DNA from: Gammaproteobacteria bacterium
GTDB taxonomy: Bacteria; Pseudomonadota; Gammaproteobacteria; Acidithiobacillales; Acidithiobacillaceae
Length of the DNA stretch: 64,000 nucleotides
NCBI GenBank assembly: GCA_023381645.1
Contig: JAMCRJ010000055.1
Location: 62,001 to 126,000, forward strand
Direction of reading: 5' to 3'
Below, piece after piece: positions 17,489 to 24,951 of the stretch. Each line of letters starts with the position of its first letter. Position 1 is the stretch's first letter. Both the position numbers and the translations under genes were made by a program. The notes under the pieces are model-generated. The model was not told the origin of the DNA. It searched no databases and worked only from the letters and a program-made list of their open reading frames with translations.

Positions 17489-17983
17489 ATGGATGAATTG
17501 GTGACCCGGGCGAAGTCGTGGCTCAGAAGCAAGGGATGTGGATTGATTCTGGGAGAACCATTCCGCGCACGGACCACCAGCAAGGAAATCCCGGATGCCA
17601 TAGGATGGTTCTGTGACGCGACTTCCATTCTAGTGGAGTGCAAGGTGTCCCGATCGGACTTCCTGGCCGACAAGAACAAACGGTTTCGCAAAGAGCCGGA
17701 CTTGGGTGTTGGTCAATGGCGGTTCTATCTGTGTCCGCCAGGCATCATCGAAGGGGTAGACCTGCCGGAGCATTGGGGTCTGCTCTGGAGCGTAGGGCGT
17801 TCGGTGAAAGCCGTGCATGGAGTGCCCGGGAATTGCCATTGGCGAACTCATGCACCATTTTTGCCGAACCGGCTGACCGAAACCGAGATACTGTCCCAAG
17901 CCATGCGCCGGGTTGTCATTCGCGGACACATGGACGATGTATACGAGCCGATAACGAAATTTGATTTTCTAAGCAAAGGATGA
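17489..17983 (+). CDS. PD-(D/E)xK nuclease-like phage protein
   Basis: 164 residues. DAIGW followed by SILVECKVSRSDFLADKNKRFR carries the D...ExK pattern of the PD-(D/E)xK fold, and LGVGQWRFYLCPPGIIEGVDLPEHWGLLW is a conserved block of a small phage/plasmid family often labelled hypothetical or adenylosuccinate-synthase-like. The catalytic triad (Asp, Glu, Lys) is present. The substrate is unknown. It starts 12 bases after the IsrB element end, so its original upstream region was replaced by the element. Confidence 0.75.
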   Translation: MDELVTRAKSWLRSKGCGLILGEPFRARTTSKEIPDAIGWFCDATSILVECKVSRSDFLADKNKRFRKEPDLGVGQWRFYLCPPGIIEGVDLPEHWGLLWSVGRSVKAVHGVPGNCHWRTHAPFLPNRLTETEILSQAMRRVVIRGHMDDVYEPITKFDFLSKG

Positions 17984-18060
17984 CCCATGACACTATTTAC
18001 AGTGGGGCCCTTTTTCGGCGCGCCAGGGTTTGCTTAGCCAGTAGAAAAAGGGGGGTGATC

Positions 18061-18618
18061 ATGCAGCAAATTGATTCGATACCCATCATTAGCGTTCCAC
18101 AAGACATGACGCTTAAAGCACTCTTGTTCGCTCTTGAGCGCCATGAAGGGCAGACCCGGCGCGGCACCGATTTGCCCTACATCACGCACCCCATCGCCGT
18201 CAGCTATCTGGTGGCCCAATTCAAGCAGTCGAAGCACCTGCCGGAACTTGTGGCTGCAGCCATTCTGCACGACGTGCTGGAGGATACGCCGACCACGTTC
18301 GCGGAACTGGCCGAGCGATTCACGCCGCTGGTGGCCAGCCTGGTTCTGGAGCTCACCTCCGATCAGGCAGAGATAGACAGAATTGGTAAGCTGGAATACC
18401 TCAAAGCCAAGATGTCCGGCATGAGCAGTTACGGGCTTACGATCAAGCTGGCGGACCGGTTGCACAACATTTCCGACCGGCCCACGGCCAAAATGGTGCG
18501 GGATACATTGGAGATCCTTGCGCATTTGCAGGCCCATCGGCGATTGACCGCGCCGCAAGCGATACTCGTGGAACAGATTATTGCGATGTGCGAGGCCAAG
18601 GGAGATTTTCATGTGTGA
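18061..18618 (+). CDS. HD-domain hydrolase, RelA/SpoT (MESH1-like) type
   Basis: 185 residues containing the stand-alone ppGpp-hydrolase HD signature in order: TDLPYITHPIAVSYLV, AAAILHDVLEDT and LTIKLADRLHNI, i.e. the His, His-Asp and Asp metal ligands. No synthetase or regulatory domain is attached. Related small alarmone hydrolases are frequent on phages and plasmids and could lower the host stringent signal; hydrolysis of another nucleotide is possible. Start chosen after GGGGGTGATC. A short open frame (17987-18037) between this gene and the previous one is probably not translated. Confidence 0.88.
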   Translation: MQQIDSIPIISVPQDMTLKALLFALERHEGQTRRGTDLPYITHPIAVSYLVAQFKQSKHLPELVAAAILHDVLEDTPTTFAELAERFTPLVASLVLELTSDQAEIDRIGKLEYLKAKMSGMSSYGLTIKLADRLHNISDRPTAKMVRDTLEILAHLQAHRRLTAPQAILVEQIIAMCEAKGDFHV

Positions 18619-18994
18619 TTACGAAGGACATGATTTTGGAGCGAATTATTTGGATAGTTGCTGTATTGACGGCTATTTGTGGGATCTGGATAGTTGCGAC
18701 GAACCCGGTGGCCCATTGACGGCTGGAGGCGATCTTCCCTGTCCTAAATGCAATACGCTGGAGTATCTGGAGAATGCGAAAGAAGTAGCAGAATCTTGTG
18801 TTCATGGGCGAAGCAACGATGTTCTCTACACGGGAGAGCGCGTTTGGCTTGGCGCCGTGAAGAAGGCAGAGATTGCAAACCCGGAAGGAACGGCGGTCGC
18901 ATTGCGAAGCATTGGCGTCGTTTGCACACTGGTTCCTGATCCGGGAGAAAAGGGATACGCGGTCCACCGGTATATTCCGGGCGCACAAGGATAA
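18611..18994 (+). CDS. 127-residue Cys-rich protein of unknown function
   Basis: Overlaps the HD gene by 8 bases. The first third holds DSCCIDGYLWDLDSC and the middle CPKCNTLEYLEN, a probable zinc site. The C-terminal half is beta-rich. No family recognised; it belongs to the same coupled operon. Confidence 0.65.
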   Translation: MCDYEGHDFGANYLDSCCIDGYLWDLDSCDEPGGPLTAGGDLPCPKCNTLEYLENAKEVAESCVHGRSNDVLYTGERVWLGAVKKAEIANPEGTAVALRSIGVVCTLVPDPGEKGYAVHRYIPGAQG

Positions 18995-18997
18995 GGC

Positions 18998-19714
18998 ATG
19001 AACAGAATCAAAGTTATCGCGCAAATTGGATACTCCCAGACAGAAACCTGGATTGCGCGGGTCTATGGCGACGCCTACGCCGTCCGACTAGAGGATATTC
19101 CTTCGTTGCCGAAATTCGGCTGGATGCCGGTTGGAACGGTGGAATTCTGCCGGGCGGCGATGGCACACCAAGGCATTGTTGAACCCGCGCCCGTGGATTA
19201 CCCGGAAGCCTTGACGAAGTGGATGCCGTATGGGGGACACGTTCTTTGCCGCTACGACGAAATGCCCCGTGGATGGACGCCGGAACAGCACCAGGGGATC
19301 CATGGCAAGCCGGTGACCACCAAGCTGGATGAAAGCCTATGGAGACCAGATACGCCATTCTGGGCATCCCCTTATCATCGCTTTGGCCCTGAATGCCGCT
19401 TCTATGTGCTGCACGGCGAAATTCTGGGTTACGGACGCTACGATGATCAAGAAGACGATCCGAACGACCCTCTGCCGCTCGACATGAAGGCCGTCCGGGA
19501 GATGATCGATGCCTACCAAAAGGCCGGATCACCGGCCGGATATGGCTTGGACGTTGGCGTATCCGACGAGGACGGCATGACGAAGCTGGTCGAGGTCAAT
19601 GATGGTTGGGCGCTCGGTTTTTATAAAGGGTCTTGTTCACATCGGGATTATTTGCGGTTGCTGGAGTTGAGGTGGCTAGAAACCTCAGCACATCTCGCGC
19701 AAGAGGTTTCCTGA
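18998..19714 (+). CDS. ATP-grasp domain protein (DUF4343-like)
   Basis: 238 residues. The C-terminal part contains FYVLHGEILGYGRYDD and KLVEVNDGWALGFY, the metal-binding Glu/Asn strand of small ATP-grasp proteins found in phages and in bacterial accessory regions. The N-terminal part (PEALTKWMPYGGHV) is the nucleotide-binding side. Such enzymes join a carboxylate to an amine or thiol with ATP; the substrate here is unknown. The stop overlaps the next ATG (TGATG). Confidence 0.75.
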   Translation: MNRIKVIAQIGYSQTETWIARVYGDAYAVRLEDIPSLPKFGWMPVGTVEFCRAAMAHQGIVEPAPVDYPEALTKWMPYGGHVLCRYDEMPRGWTPEQHQGIHGKPVTTKLDESLWRPDTPFWASPYHRFGPECRFYVLHGEILGYGRYDDQEDDPNDPLPLDMKAVREMIDAYQKAGSPAGYGLDVGVSDEDGMTKLVEVNDGWALGFYKGSCSHRDYLRLLELRWLETSAHLAQEVS

Positions 19715-20325
19715 TGGATAATTGCCAGCGGTGCCCATCCCTCTGCGCCTCCCGCACCCAAATCGTGATCCCCGACCTGCCTGAATTTGGCAGGCATTGC
19801 CGCATCCTAGTGGTAGGTGAAGCCCCGGGCGCAGATGAGGACGCCCAGGGCAAGGGCTTCGTCGGCCGTGCCGGGCGGACCCTGCATGCGCTGATGGAGG
19901 AACACGGGATGCGACGTGGTTTCGACTATGGATGCGCCAATGTCGTGCGGTGCCGGCCGCCGGAGAACCGGAAGCCAACCGATATAGAAATAGGCATGTG
20001 TTTGCCGAATCTCGCAAACACCATTGCCAATGCCCGCCCCGTTGCCGTTCTTGCCGTGGGCGAAACAGCAACTCGCGCCATTACCGGCATCCGTGGTCTT
20101 TCGGAGAATCTACGATTCCTGCGGTATCATGACCACGATCCAATCCCTGCGGAAATGCTTTGCAACCTCAAGATCCGGGCGATGTGGCCACATGGAGCGA
20201 AACTTTTCCCCATGCCGCACACGAGTCCCTTGGCCTGGAACCGCAACGCGCCGGACGGCCGGAAGTGGTCGGCTTGGGGCCGGGAGCAGGTATCGCTATT
20301 GGCGGCCTTGTTGCCCAAGGGATAA
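19714..20325 (+). CDS. family-4 (Fe-S) uracil-DNA glycosylase
   Basis: 203 residues. Start chosen at the ATG overlapping the previous stop, which gives an N-terminal MDNCQRCPSLC. The four cluster cysteines of family 4 are present (C4, C7, then the Cys of VVRCRPPENRKP and of GMCLPNL), together with motif 1 GEAPGADEDAQGKGFVGRAG and the motif 2 region PHTSPLAWN. The enzyme removes uracil from DNA, and phages and plasmids carry it to repair deaminated cytosine. Next to RNase HI it forms part of a repair/replication block. Confidence 0.9.
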   Translation: MDNCQRCPSLCASRTQIVIPDLPEFGRHCRILVVGEAPGADEDAQGKGFVGRAGRTLHALMEEHGMRRGFDYGCANVVRCRPPENRKPTDIEIGMCLPNLANTIANARPVAVLAVGETATRAITGIRGLSENLRFLRYHDHDPIPAEMLCNLKIRAMWPHGAKLFPMPHTSPLAWNRNAPDGRKWSAWGREQVSLLAALLPKG

Positions 20326-20355
20326 AGATTGGCTATTGGAAAAAGGAGCTTGGTT

Positions 20356-21621
20356 ATGAGCAAGAAACGAGGGGTCGCAAGCCAGAGTAAACGTCGCGCG
20401 CCAACCAGAACACCACCGAACTGGAGCAGCCGGATTTTTCTAGCGGCACGTCAGGCGGCTAAAGATTGCGCCGCTGAATCCAGTGGATGGGATGAAAGCC
20501 TGGCGCGACTGGAACAGTTGATCGCCCAATCACTGGATACGGGTACCGACAAGCATGTGGTGCGTGCCATGGAAGACCTGGAGGAGGCTGCCCTGGGCGA
20601 GGCGGTCAACACGGCCATGATCTGCGCGGAGACTGCCGCAGCTTCTATACCCATCCAGATGCAAACGCCAGAGGGCAAGGAACCGGGCGAGTTGCAACTG
20701 TTTCTGGTGCCCACCTTGCTGGTGATGGAACCCAATCTGAGAGTACCACAGAGCTTGCCGGACGCCGCCCAGACCGAAACGCGCTCCCCTCTGGATATTT
20801 GCGCCACCAGCCTGCGGCGATATGGGCTCATCGGTCCGGATCCATCCGTGGTGCTTCTGCCATGGTTGTACGCCTACTCCGATCTACCAGGTACCTGGGC
20901 CGGCCAGCGACGCATGCTGCGCCACCTGATGGATATCGCCAACGGGCAGGACGCGCCCATCGTCCGCCCGAAGCCGACGGAAGCGGAATCCCGTCTGATG
21001 ATGGCATTACGCTTTCTGGTGTTCGGAGTTTTTTCAGCGAATGATGCGGACGCGGGTCCGTTGCTTGATGATGAGTTGGCAGTGGAGAGCGCCGACGAGG
21101 CCGACGAGGCCATGGATCCACGACTGCTCGCCTGGCAGGAAGACCTGGCGCTGACCCTTGCCGAAAATCTACCTGGTGTGCTTTCCGCACGCATTGGTAT
21201 TCCGGCCTCGTGGGATAACGCCACCCACGAAGGCTTTCAGATGCGGAATCTGGCCGGGTTGATGGCTACCGTTGCACCTGATGACCATCCGCAAGTTTTG
21301 CAGACCACGCACGCAGCCATGGGTTTGTATCTGGTGGACGAGGACCTGGAATTGCGTATCGGCATTTCCCGCGATGAACAGTTCATCAACGGCTTTCGCT
21401 GGGCTTGCCATCAGGATCCGGAAACCGAAATCCATGAGGCGTTTGACGCGTTGCAACAGATTGGTATTCCCGCTGCGCAGATCCATGTTGCCGGCGAAGT
21501 TCTGGGTGATGAGCGCTGTCCGGATTGCGGAGCGCCTTACTTCCCCAGCGCAACCGACCAACCTGACCATGAGGACGCGGCCATGGCGGGCATCATACCC
21601 GAACACCACCGTCTGCACTGA
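20356..21621 (+). CDS. 421-residue protein of unknown function
   Basis: Starts after AAAAGGAGCTTGGTT. The N-terminus is basic and disordered (SKKRGVASQSKRRAPTRTPP), followed by a helical region, then PTLLVMEPNLRVPQ and LLPWLYAYSDLPGTWAGQRRMLRHL. The last 40 residues hold a CPDCG pair that could bind zinc. The layout resembles DUF2863-like proteins of beta-proteobacteria, but I cannot confirm this. It lies between the glycosylase and RNase HI genes. Confidence 0.7.
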   Translation: MSKKRGVASQSKRRAPTRTPPNWSSRIFLAARQAAKDCAAESSGWDESLARLEQLIAQSLDTGTDKHVVRAMEDLEEAALGEAVNTAMICAETAAASIPIQMQTPEGKEPGELQLFLVPTLLVMEPNLRVPQSLPDAAQTETRSPLDICATSLRRYGLIGPDPSVVLLPWLYAYSDLPGTWAGQRRMLRHLMDIANGQDAPIVRPKPTEAESRLMMALRFLVFGVFSANDADAGPLLDDELAVESADEADEAMDPRLLAWQEDLALTLAENLPGVLSARIGIPASWDNATHEGFQMRNLAGLMATVAPDDHPQVLQTTHAAMGLYLVDEDLELRIGISRDEQFINGFRWACHQDPETEIHEAFDALQQIGIPAAQIHVAGEVLGDERCPDCGAPYFPSATDQPDHEDAAMAGIIPEHHRLH

Positions 21622-21641
21622 TCAAAAAAGAGAAGGTTATC

Positions 21642-22079
21642 ATGAGTCAATGGAAAATCTGGTGTGACGGGGCCTGCGCTCCGACGAACCCTGGGCCCTG
21701 CGCCTGGGGTGCCGTGATCGAGTCTCCAGATGGGGGGCGCACGGAACATTGCGGCTTCATCCACCCCATGGGGACTAACAACATCGCCGAATTGACGGCG
21801 GCCATCGAATCTCTGCGCAGGATCCCTGTCGGTGCCCAGGCGGTGCTCTGCTCCGACAGCCAATATACCTTGAAAGGGCTTGGGGAATGGCTACCGGGCT
21901 GGATCAGAAAGGGCTGGAAAACGTCTTCTGGATCGCCGGTGCTAAACAAGGAACTCTGGCAGGCGCTCCACAAGGAATACGCGACCCGCAAGGTGAAGCT
22001 GGAGTGGGTCCGTGGCCACAACGGGCACCCGGAGAACGAATTGGCGGATCGATTGGCGAACCAAGGTCTGCGCGGATGA
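21642..22079 (+). CDS. rnhA: ribonuclease HI
   Basis: 145 residues, normal for RNase HI. The catalytic acidic residues are in WCDGACAP (D9), NNIAELTAAI (Glu), LCSDSQYTLKG (Asp) and NELADRLAN (Asp), with the conserved His in VRGHNGHPEN. It degrades RNA in RNA-DNA hybrids, a role useful in replication of the element or removal of R-loops. GAGAAGG lies just upstream of the start. The next gene starts in its stop codon. Confidence 0.95.
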   Translation: MSQWKIWCDGACAPTNPGPCAWGAVIESPDGGRTEHCGFIHPMGTNNIAELTAAIESLRRIPVGAQAVLCSDSQYTLKGLGEWLPGWIRKGWKTSSGSPVLNKELWQALHKEYATRKVKLEWVRGHNGHPENELADRLANQGLRG

Positions 22080-22336
22080 GCTTTTTTGATCAGGAATCGC
22101 ATCGAAAAGCCGGCAAGGTTTTCTGCGGAGAGTGTCGGCATTTTGAGCCTGGATTCACTGCGAAAGGGGTGGGTTTTTGCGCGCTTACAAAGAGTCGCAC
22201 CGTCCTCGTGAGGGAAACCAACAGGAACGTTCCAGATCGCCAAGGTTTGCCGCCGGACCCGAACCCGGACAGCGGCTATCCGGTGTGTTTTCCTATGGCG
22301 CCAAGAATGTGTACGAAATTCGAACTGGCCAAGTGA
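22076..22336 (+). CDS. 86-residue Cys-rich protein
   Basis: FCGECRHFEPG, GFCALTK, and a later C-x9-C form a four-Cys zinc-like site that is common in phage proteins opening with 'CxxCxxF'. Overlaps rnhA by four bases. Function unknown. Confidence 0.65.
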   Translation: MSFFDQESHRKAGKVFCGECRHFEPGFTAKGVGFCALTKSRTVLVRETNRNVPDRQGLPPDPNPDSGYPVCFPMAPRMCTKFELAK

Positions 22337-22575
22337 TGAGGCGTGATATGGAAATGCCAGAAGATTTTATCGAGCGGTGCAACGTGCTCGATCAGGGCCC
22401 CAAAATATGGGCACCCTGCATGGTCTTGTTTGTCGTATCTATTGTGGTTGCCATATTTTTAGGCCATGCATGGGAACAATGGCTACTGTTATTGCTTATT
22501 TTTTCCTGCGGACTATTGGGCATCCCCGTTGGGTACATTAAGCGCAGCCGAAAACGGTCGGAGAGGAAGCGATGA
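22336..22575 (+). CDS. 79-residue two-pass membrane protein
   Basis: The start overlaps the previous stop (TGATG). Two hydrophobic helices (MVLFVVSIVVAIFLGH and LLLLLIFSCGLLGIPVGYI) end in a strongly basic tail (KRSRKRSERKR). No family recognised. Confidence 0.6.
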   Translation: MRRDMEMPEDFIERCNVLDQGPKIWAPCMVLFVVSIVVAIFLGHAWEQWLLLLLIFSCGLLGIPVGYIKRSRKRSERKR

Positions 22576-23411
22576 GTTACGCCATCCTCAATATCAAAAC
22601 CGACGATTGCCGCGATGCGGCCTACATTGCTAGACCTTCCGCGTTGGGCAATCCCTACGCCATCGGACCGGACGGGGATCGCGACGTGGTGATCGAGCGA
22701 TACCGGGGCTGGCTGACCGCCCGCATCGCCGAGCGCGACCCTGTTGTATGCACAGCGCTCCTGGGCATCCGCCAGGGGCAGCCTCTTTCCTGCCATTGTG
22801 CGCCGGCCCGGTGTCATGGGGAGGTGATCGCCGAAGTTCTGGAGGGTGGCGTGCAAGAGCGGCTGCGGGATCGCGGGGAAAGGACTTTGCGCTACGCTGG
22901 CATCGGCTCCAGGAGCACGCCGGACCATGTGCTGCAAATCATGCGCAGAGTGGCGCACAGACTATCCCAATTGGGATACACATTGCTGTCCGGCGGTGCG
23001 GCTGGCGCGGATTCCACTTTTGAGGCGGGCTGCTTTTCCAAAAAGGAAATCTATTTGCCGTGGCCCGGCTTTCGGCACTTGCGAGGACGGCATTGCGTCA
23101 CCCTGCCGAGCGCGGAAGCGTTTAGGGTGGCAGAGGTGGTCCATCCCGCATGGAAACGGTTGGACGATACGGGGCAAGCCCTCATGGCGAGGAACAGCCA
23201 TCAGGTGCTCGGCGCCGATCTGCGGTCACCCGTAGACTTCGTGGTGTGCTGGACGCCTGACGCTTGCGAAACGGAGGCCGCCAGATCCAGGGCGACGGGC
23301 GGCACCGGTCAGGCGATCGCCCTGGCGGATCGTTGGGGTGTTCCGGTCGTGAATCTGGCTGGAGGCAAGGTGGCGATGCAGCGATTAGCCAAGTTGGTGG
23401 ATGGCGCTTGA
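22572..23411 (+). CDS. fusion of DUF4326 and SLOG/DprA-like domains
   Basis: 279 residues. Residues 1-95 match DUF4326 (ARPSALGNPYAIG, then QPLSCHCAPARCHGEVIA). From about 105 a Rossmann-like SLOG domain follows (LRYAGIGSRSTP, LLSGGAAGADSTFEAG, then VDFVVCWTPD and GTGQAIALADRWGVPVVNL), similar to the nucleotide-binding part of DprA/YpsA proteins. Both domains occur separately in phages; joined, they suggest a nucleotide-handling enzyme or sensor. It is the last gene before the tRNA-array leader, and its stop overlaps that promoter. Confidence 0.8.
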   Translation: MSYAILNIKTDDCRDAAYIARPSALGNPYAIGPDGDRDVVIERYRGWLTARIAERDPVVCTALLGIRQGQPLSCHCAPARCHGEVIAEVLEGGVQERLRDRGERTLRYAGIGSRSTPDHVLQIMRRVAHRLSQLGYTLLSGGAAGADSTFEAGCFSKKEIYLPWPGFRHLRGRHCVTLPSAEAFRVAEVVHPAWKRLDDTGQALMARNSHQVLGADLRSPVDFVVCWTPDACETEAARSRATGGTGQAIALADRWGVPVVNLAGGKVAMQRLAKLVDGA

Positions 23412-23437
23412 CATGAGTACACGATAGTATATTATAG
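23408..23437 (+). promoter_or_regulatory. promoter of the tRNA-array leader with ATAGTATATTA core
   Basis: TTGACA (23408-23413) precedes ATAGTATATTATAG (23424-23437). This is one of five sites with the identical 11-base core. The first boxA-like motif lies 14 bases downstream. Confidence 0.7.
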
Positions 23438-23450
23438 CGTCTTGTAGGGA

Positions 23451-23463
23451 CGCTCTTTGAAAA
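23451..23463 (+). promoter_or_regulatory. boxA-like antitermination motif, copy 1
   Basis: CGCTCTTTGAAAA resembles the rrn boxA (TGCTCTTTAACAA type) and lies just behind the promoter at 23408, as in rRNA leaders. A second identical copy is at 23865. Confidence 0.5.
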
Positions 23464-23556
23464 CTGGGTTGACGCGCTTGCTATGGCACATACCAGAGCT
23501 GACGTGTTTGCATTTGCTCTGATATGAGTGCGCGGCAATCGACGCCAAAGAATGTC

Positions 23557-23585
23557 TTGACATTGGCACAATCTCCACATAATGT
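23557..23585 (+). promoter_or_regulatory. possible second promoter with internal inverted repeat
   Basis: TTGACA, 17 bases, TAATGT. Between and across them TTGGCACA and TGTGCCCAA form an inverted repeat that could be an operator. It precedes a small open frame at 23614 and the array. Confidence 0.4.
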
Positions 23586-23613
23586 GCCCAAATTGAATTT
23601 TTCGGAGTTGAGA

Positions 23614-23754
23614 ATGAACACACGACAAGGCGGTTTCATAGCAAGCCAAGCATGGCATACGGAAAGCCGTATGGATTGCTGCGAGCGCTATGGCCTGTTA
23701 TCTGCGACACCGAAAAATATACGCGCTATTCAGTCAGGATTTATCATGATCTAA
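23614..23754 (+). CDS. 46-residue peptide (uncertain)
   Basis: MNTRQGGFIASQAWHTESR, ending IRAIQSGFIMI. CGGAGTTGAGA precedes the ATG and a possible promoter lies at 23557. No family; it could be a leader peptide or a chance frame. Confidence 0.3.
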   Translation: MNTRQGGFIASQAWHTESRMDCCERYGLLSATPKNIRAIQSGFIMI

Positions 23755-23811
23755 CCGGGACCCCATAATAACGGAGTCCCATGCAACAAAGGGGCTCCAC
23801 CGGATACAAGA

Positions 23812-23850
23812 ACCGGCAGCCTCGTGAAAAACAGGCTGCCGGTTTTGTTT
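23812..23850 (+). terminator. intrinsic terminator upstream of the tRNA array
   Basis: ACCGGCAGCCT pairs perfectly with AGGCTGCCGGT, followed by TTTTGTTTTG. It lies between the leader promoter and the first tRNA, with a second boxA-like motif directly after it. It may be an attenuator, or the end of the small leader transcript. Confidence 0.7.
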
Positions 23851-23864
23851 TGTCGGTTCGCCAC

Positions 23865-23877
23865 CGCTCTTTGAAAA
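23865..23877 (+). promoter_or_regulatory. boxA-like antitermination motif, copy 2
   Basis: CGCTCTTTGAAAA, identical to 23451-23463, 92 bases before the first tRNA gene and immediately after the terminator. Confidence 0.5.
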
Positions 23878-23968
23878 TTGAAGACATACCTGTGTGTCCA
23901 TCATCACGATGGGCGCACACCAGAACTTATCAGATTTCTGGTAGGTTATGGTGTGCGTAAAGCACTTT

Positions 23969-24044
23969 GTCGGCATAGCTCAACCCGGTAGAGCGCTGGT
24001 CTCCAAAACCAGAAATCGGGGTTCAAATCCCTGTGCCGATGCCA
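23969..24044 (+). tRNA. tRNA-Trp(CCA)
   Basis: Acceptor GTCGGCA pairs with TGCCGAT (one G-U), D-arm GCTC/GAGC, anticodon loop CTCCAAA with anticodon CCA, discriminator G and encoded CCA. First tRNA of the array. Confidence 0.9.
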
Positions 24045-24045
24045 T

Positions 24046-24120
24046 AGCGGGAAAGTAGATTGGTCTTACGTTCGGTCTCATAAGCCGAAAGACGCCGTTC
24101 GAGTCGGCATTCCGCTACCA
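24046..24120 (+). tRNA. tRNA-Met or Ile2 (CAT)
   Basis: Acceptor AGCGGGA pairs with TTCCGCT; anticodon arm TCGGT/GCCGA with loop CTCATAA; CCA encoded. One base separates it from tRNA-Trp. CAT could be elongator Met or, if lysidine-modified, Ile; the D-arm is irregular. Confidence 0.75.
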
Positions 24121-24150
24121 ACACAGCATCGCCCTGTTTTCCCAGGGCAT

Positions 24151-24229
24151 GTGGCGCCCTCTTTCGGCGGGGTGGGGCGCAAAAACACGCTTGCAGTCCT
24201 CCGGATGGAGGTAAGCGTACCTGCCACCA
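24151..24229 (+). ncRNA. CCA-ending structured RNA, not a standard tRNA
   Basis: GTGGC at 24151 pairs with GCCAC before a final CA/CCA. Inside, GCGCCC/GGGGCGC and a two-part hairpin (CGCTT/AAGCG enclosing CCTCC/GGAGG) would give a three-way junction of about 79 bases. There is no T-loop GGTTCRA and no D-arm, so it is not a normal tRNA. It sits at tRNA spacing in the array. It may be a decayed tRNA or a tRNA-like element. Confidence 0.35.
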
Positions 24230-24236
24230 ATTTCAT

Positions 24237-24389
24237 GATCAGGTAGCTCAGTGGAAGAGCAGCAAGGTACAGAACAGGCCAGCGGTTCGAATCCGTTCCC
24301 ACTTTCAGCGCGATGTTGGTGGGTAGCTCAGTGGCAGAGCAGTTCTGGAAATGCAGGGGTCGGTGGTTCGAATCCACCCCTGGTCGCCA
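24237..24389 (+). pseudogene. composite tRNA-like locus: two nested tRNA bodies
   Basis: Two D-arms (TAGCTCAGTGG twice) and two T-arms (GGTTCGAATCC twice) lie in tandem, but neither half has a self-consistent acceptor stem. The 5' end GATCAGG pairs only with the last 3' strand CCTGGTC before GCCA, while the inner CCCAC pairs with GTGGG. The first half has no usable anticodon stem; the second has TTCTG/CAGGG with a six-base loop. It looks like two tRNAs fused by recombination. Confidence 0.5.
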
Positions 24390-24652
24390 AAACCCCTGTC
24401 CTCGCAGGTAAACAGAGGGCTCGCAGCGGCTAGTTGTGGTGTTTCTGGGTCTCCTGAGATCCGGCGGTCCGAGCCGAAATCGCGGGGATTGCCGTTTTGC
24501 GGGATTGGCAGGAAAAACCCGCAGGCAGATTGTCCGTAGTTCACCTGTGAAAACGGTCCTTGCGTAGGCTGCAAGGCAGGCGATCTTGACCTGTAATGGG
24601 CGGGATTCTGTGGAAAAAGCCAGGCTTTGGGGTGGTTCCCGAGGCCGATTTC

Positions 24653-24728
24653 GCGGGCTTGGCATATCGGCCTTGTGCAATAGCCTTCCAAGCTGTCCAG
24701 GCGGGTTCGATTCCCGCAGCCCGCTCCA
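24653..24728 (+). tRNA. tRNA-Gly(TCC)
   Basis: Perfect acceptor GCGGGCT/AGCCCGC, anticodon arm ATAGC/GCTGT with loop CTTCCAA, T-loop GGTTCGATTCC, discriminator T, CCA. The 263 bases before it (24390-24652) hold only hairpins such as CCTTGC/GCAAGG and no gene I can support. Confidence 0.9.
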
Positions 24729-24875
24729 TATTCCCGTCAATGGGAAATGTCTTGACTGCCGTGCCAGTGCGGTAGCGGGACTAGTTTCACTGGCTGGTTT
24801 CGCGCTGCGACGGGGCGCGACAACGAGATCAAACAACCGGCCCTTATTGCCGCTTGTTAGCCGTCGCCATTTTAT

Positions 24876-24951
24876 GGGCCTGTAGCTCAGTTGGTAGAGC
24901 ATCCGCCCTGCAAGCGGAATGTCGTCGGTTCGACTCCGTCCAGGTCCACCA
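24876..24951 (+). tRNA. tRNA-Ala(TGC) with C33
   Basis: Acceptor GGGCCTG/CAGGTCC includes the G3-U70 pair that marks tRNA-Ala. Anticodon arm TCCGC/GCGGA with loop CCTGCAA: anticodon TGC, but position 33 is C where U is almost universal. CCA encoded. Confidence 0.88.

Noticed and set aside
23614..23754. Possible leader peptide gene of the tRNA array.
   Set aside because: Listed at low confidence only; there is no regulatory codon run and no second hairpin form that would make it an attenuator.
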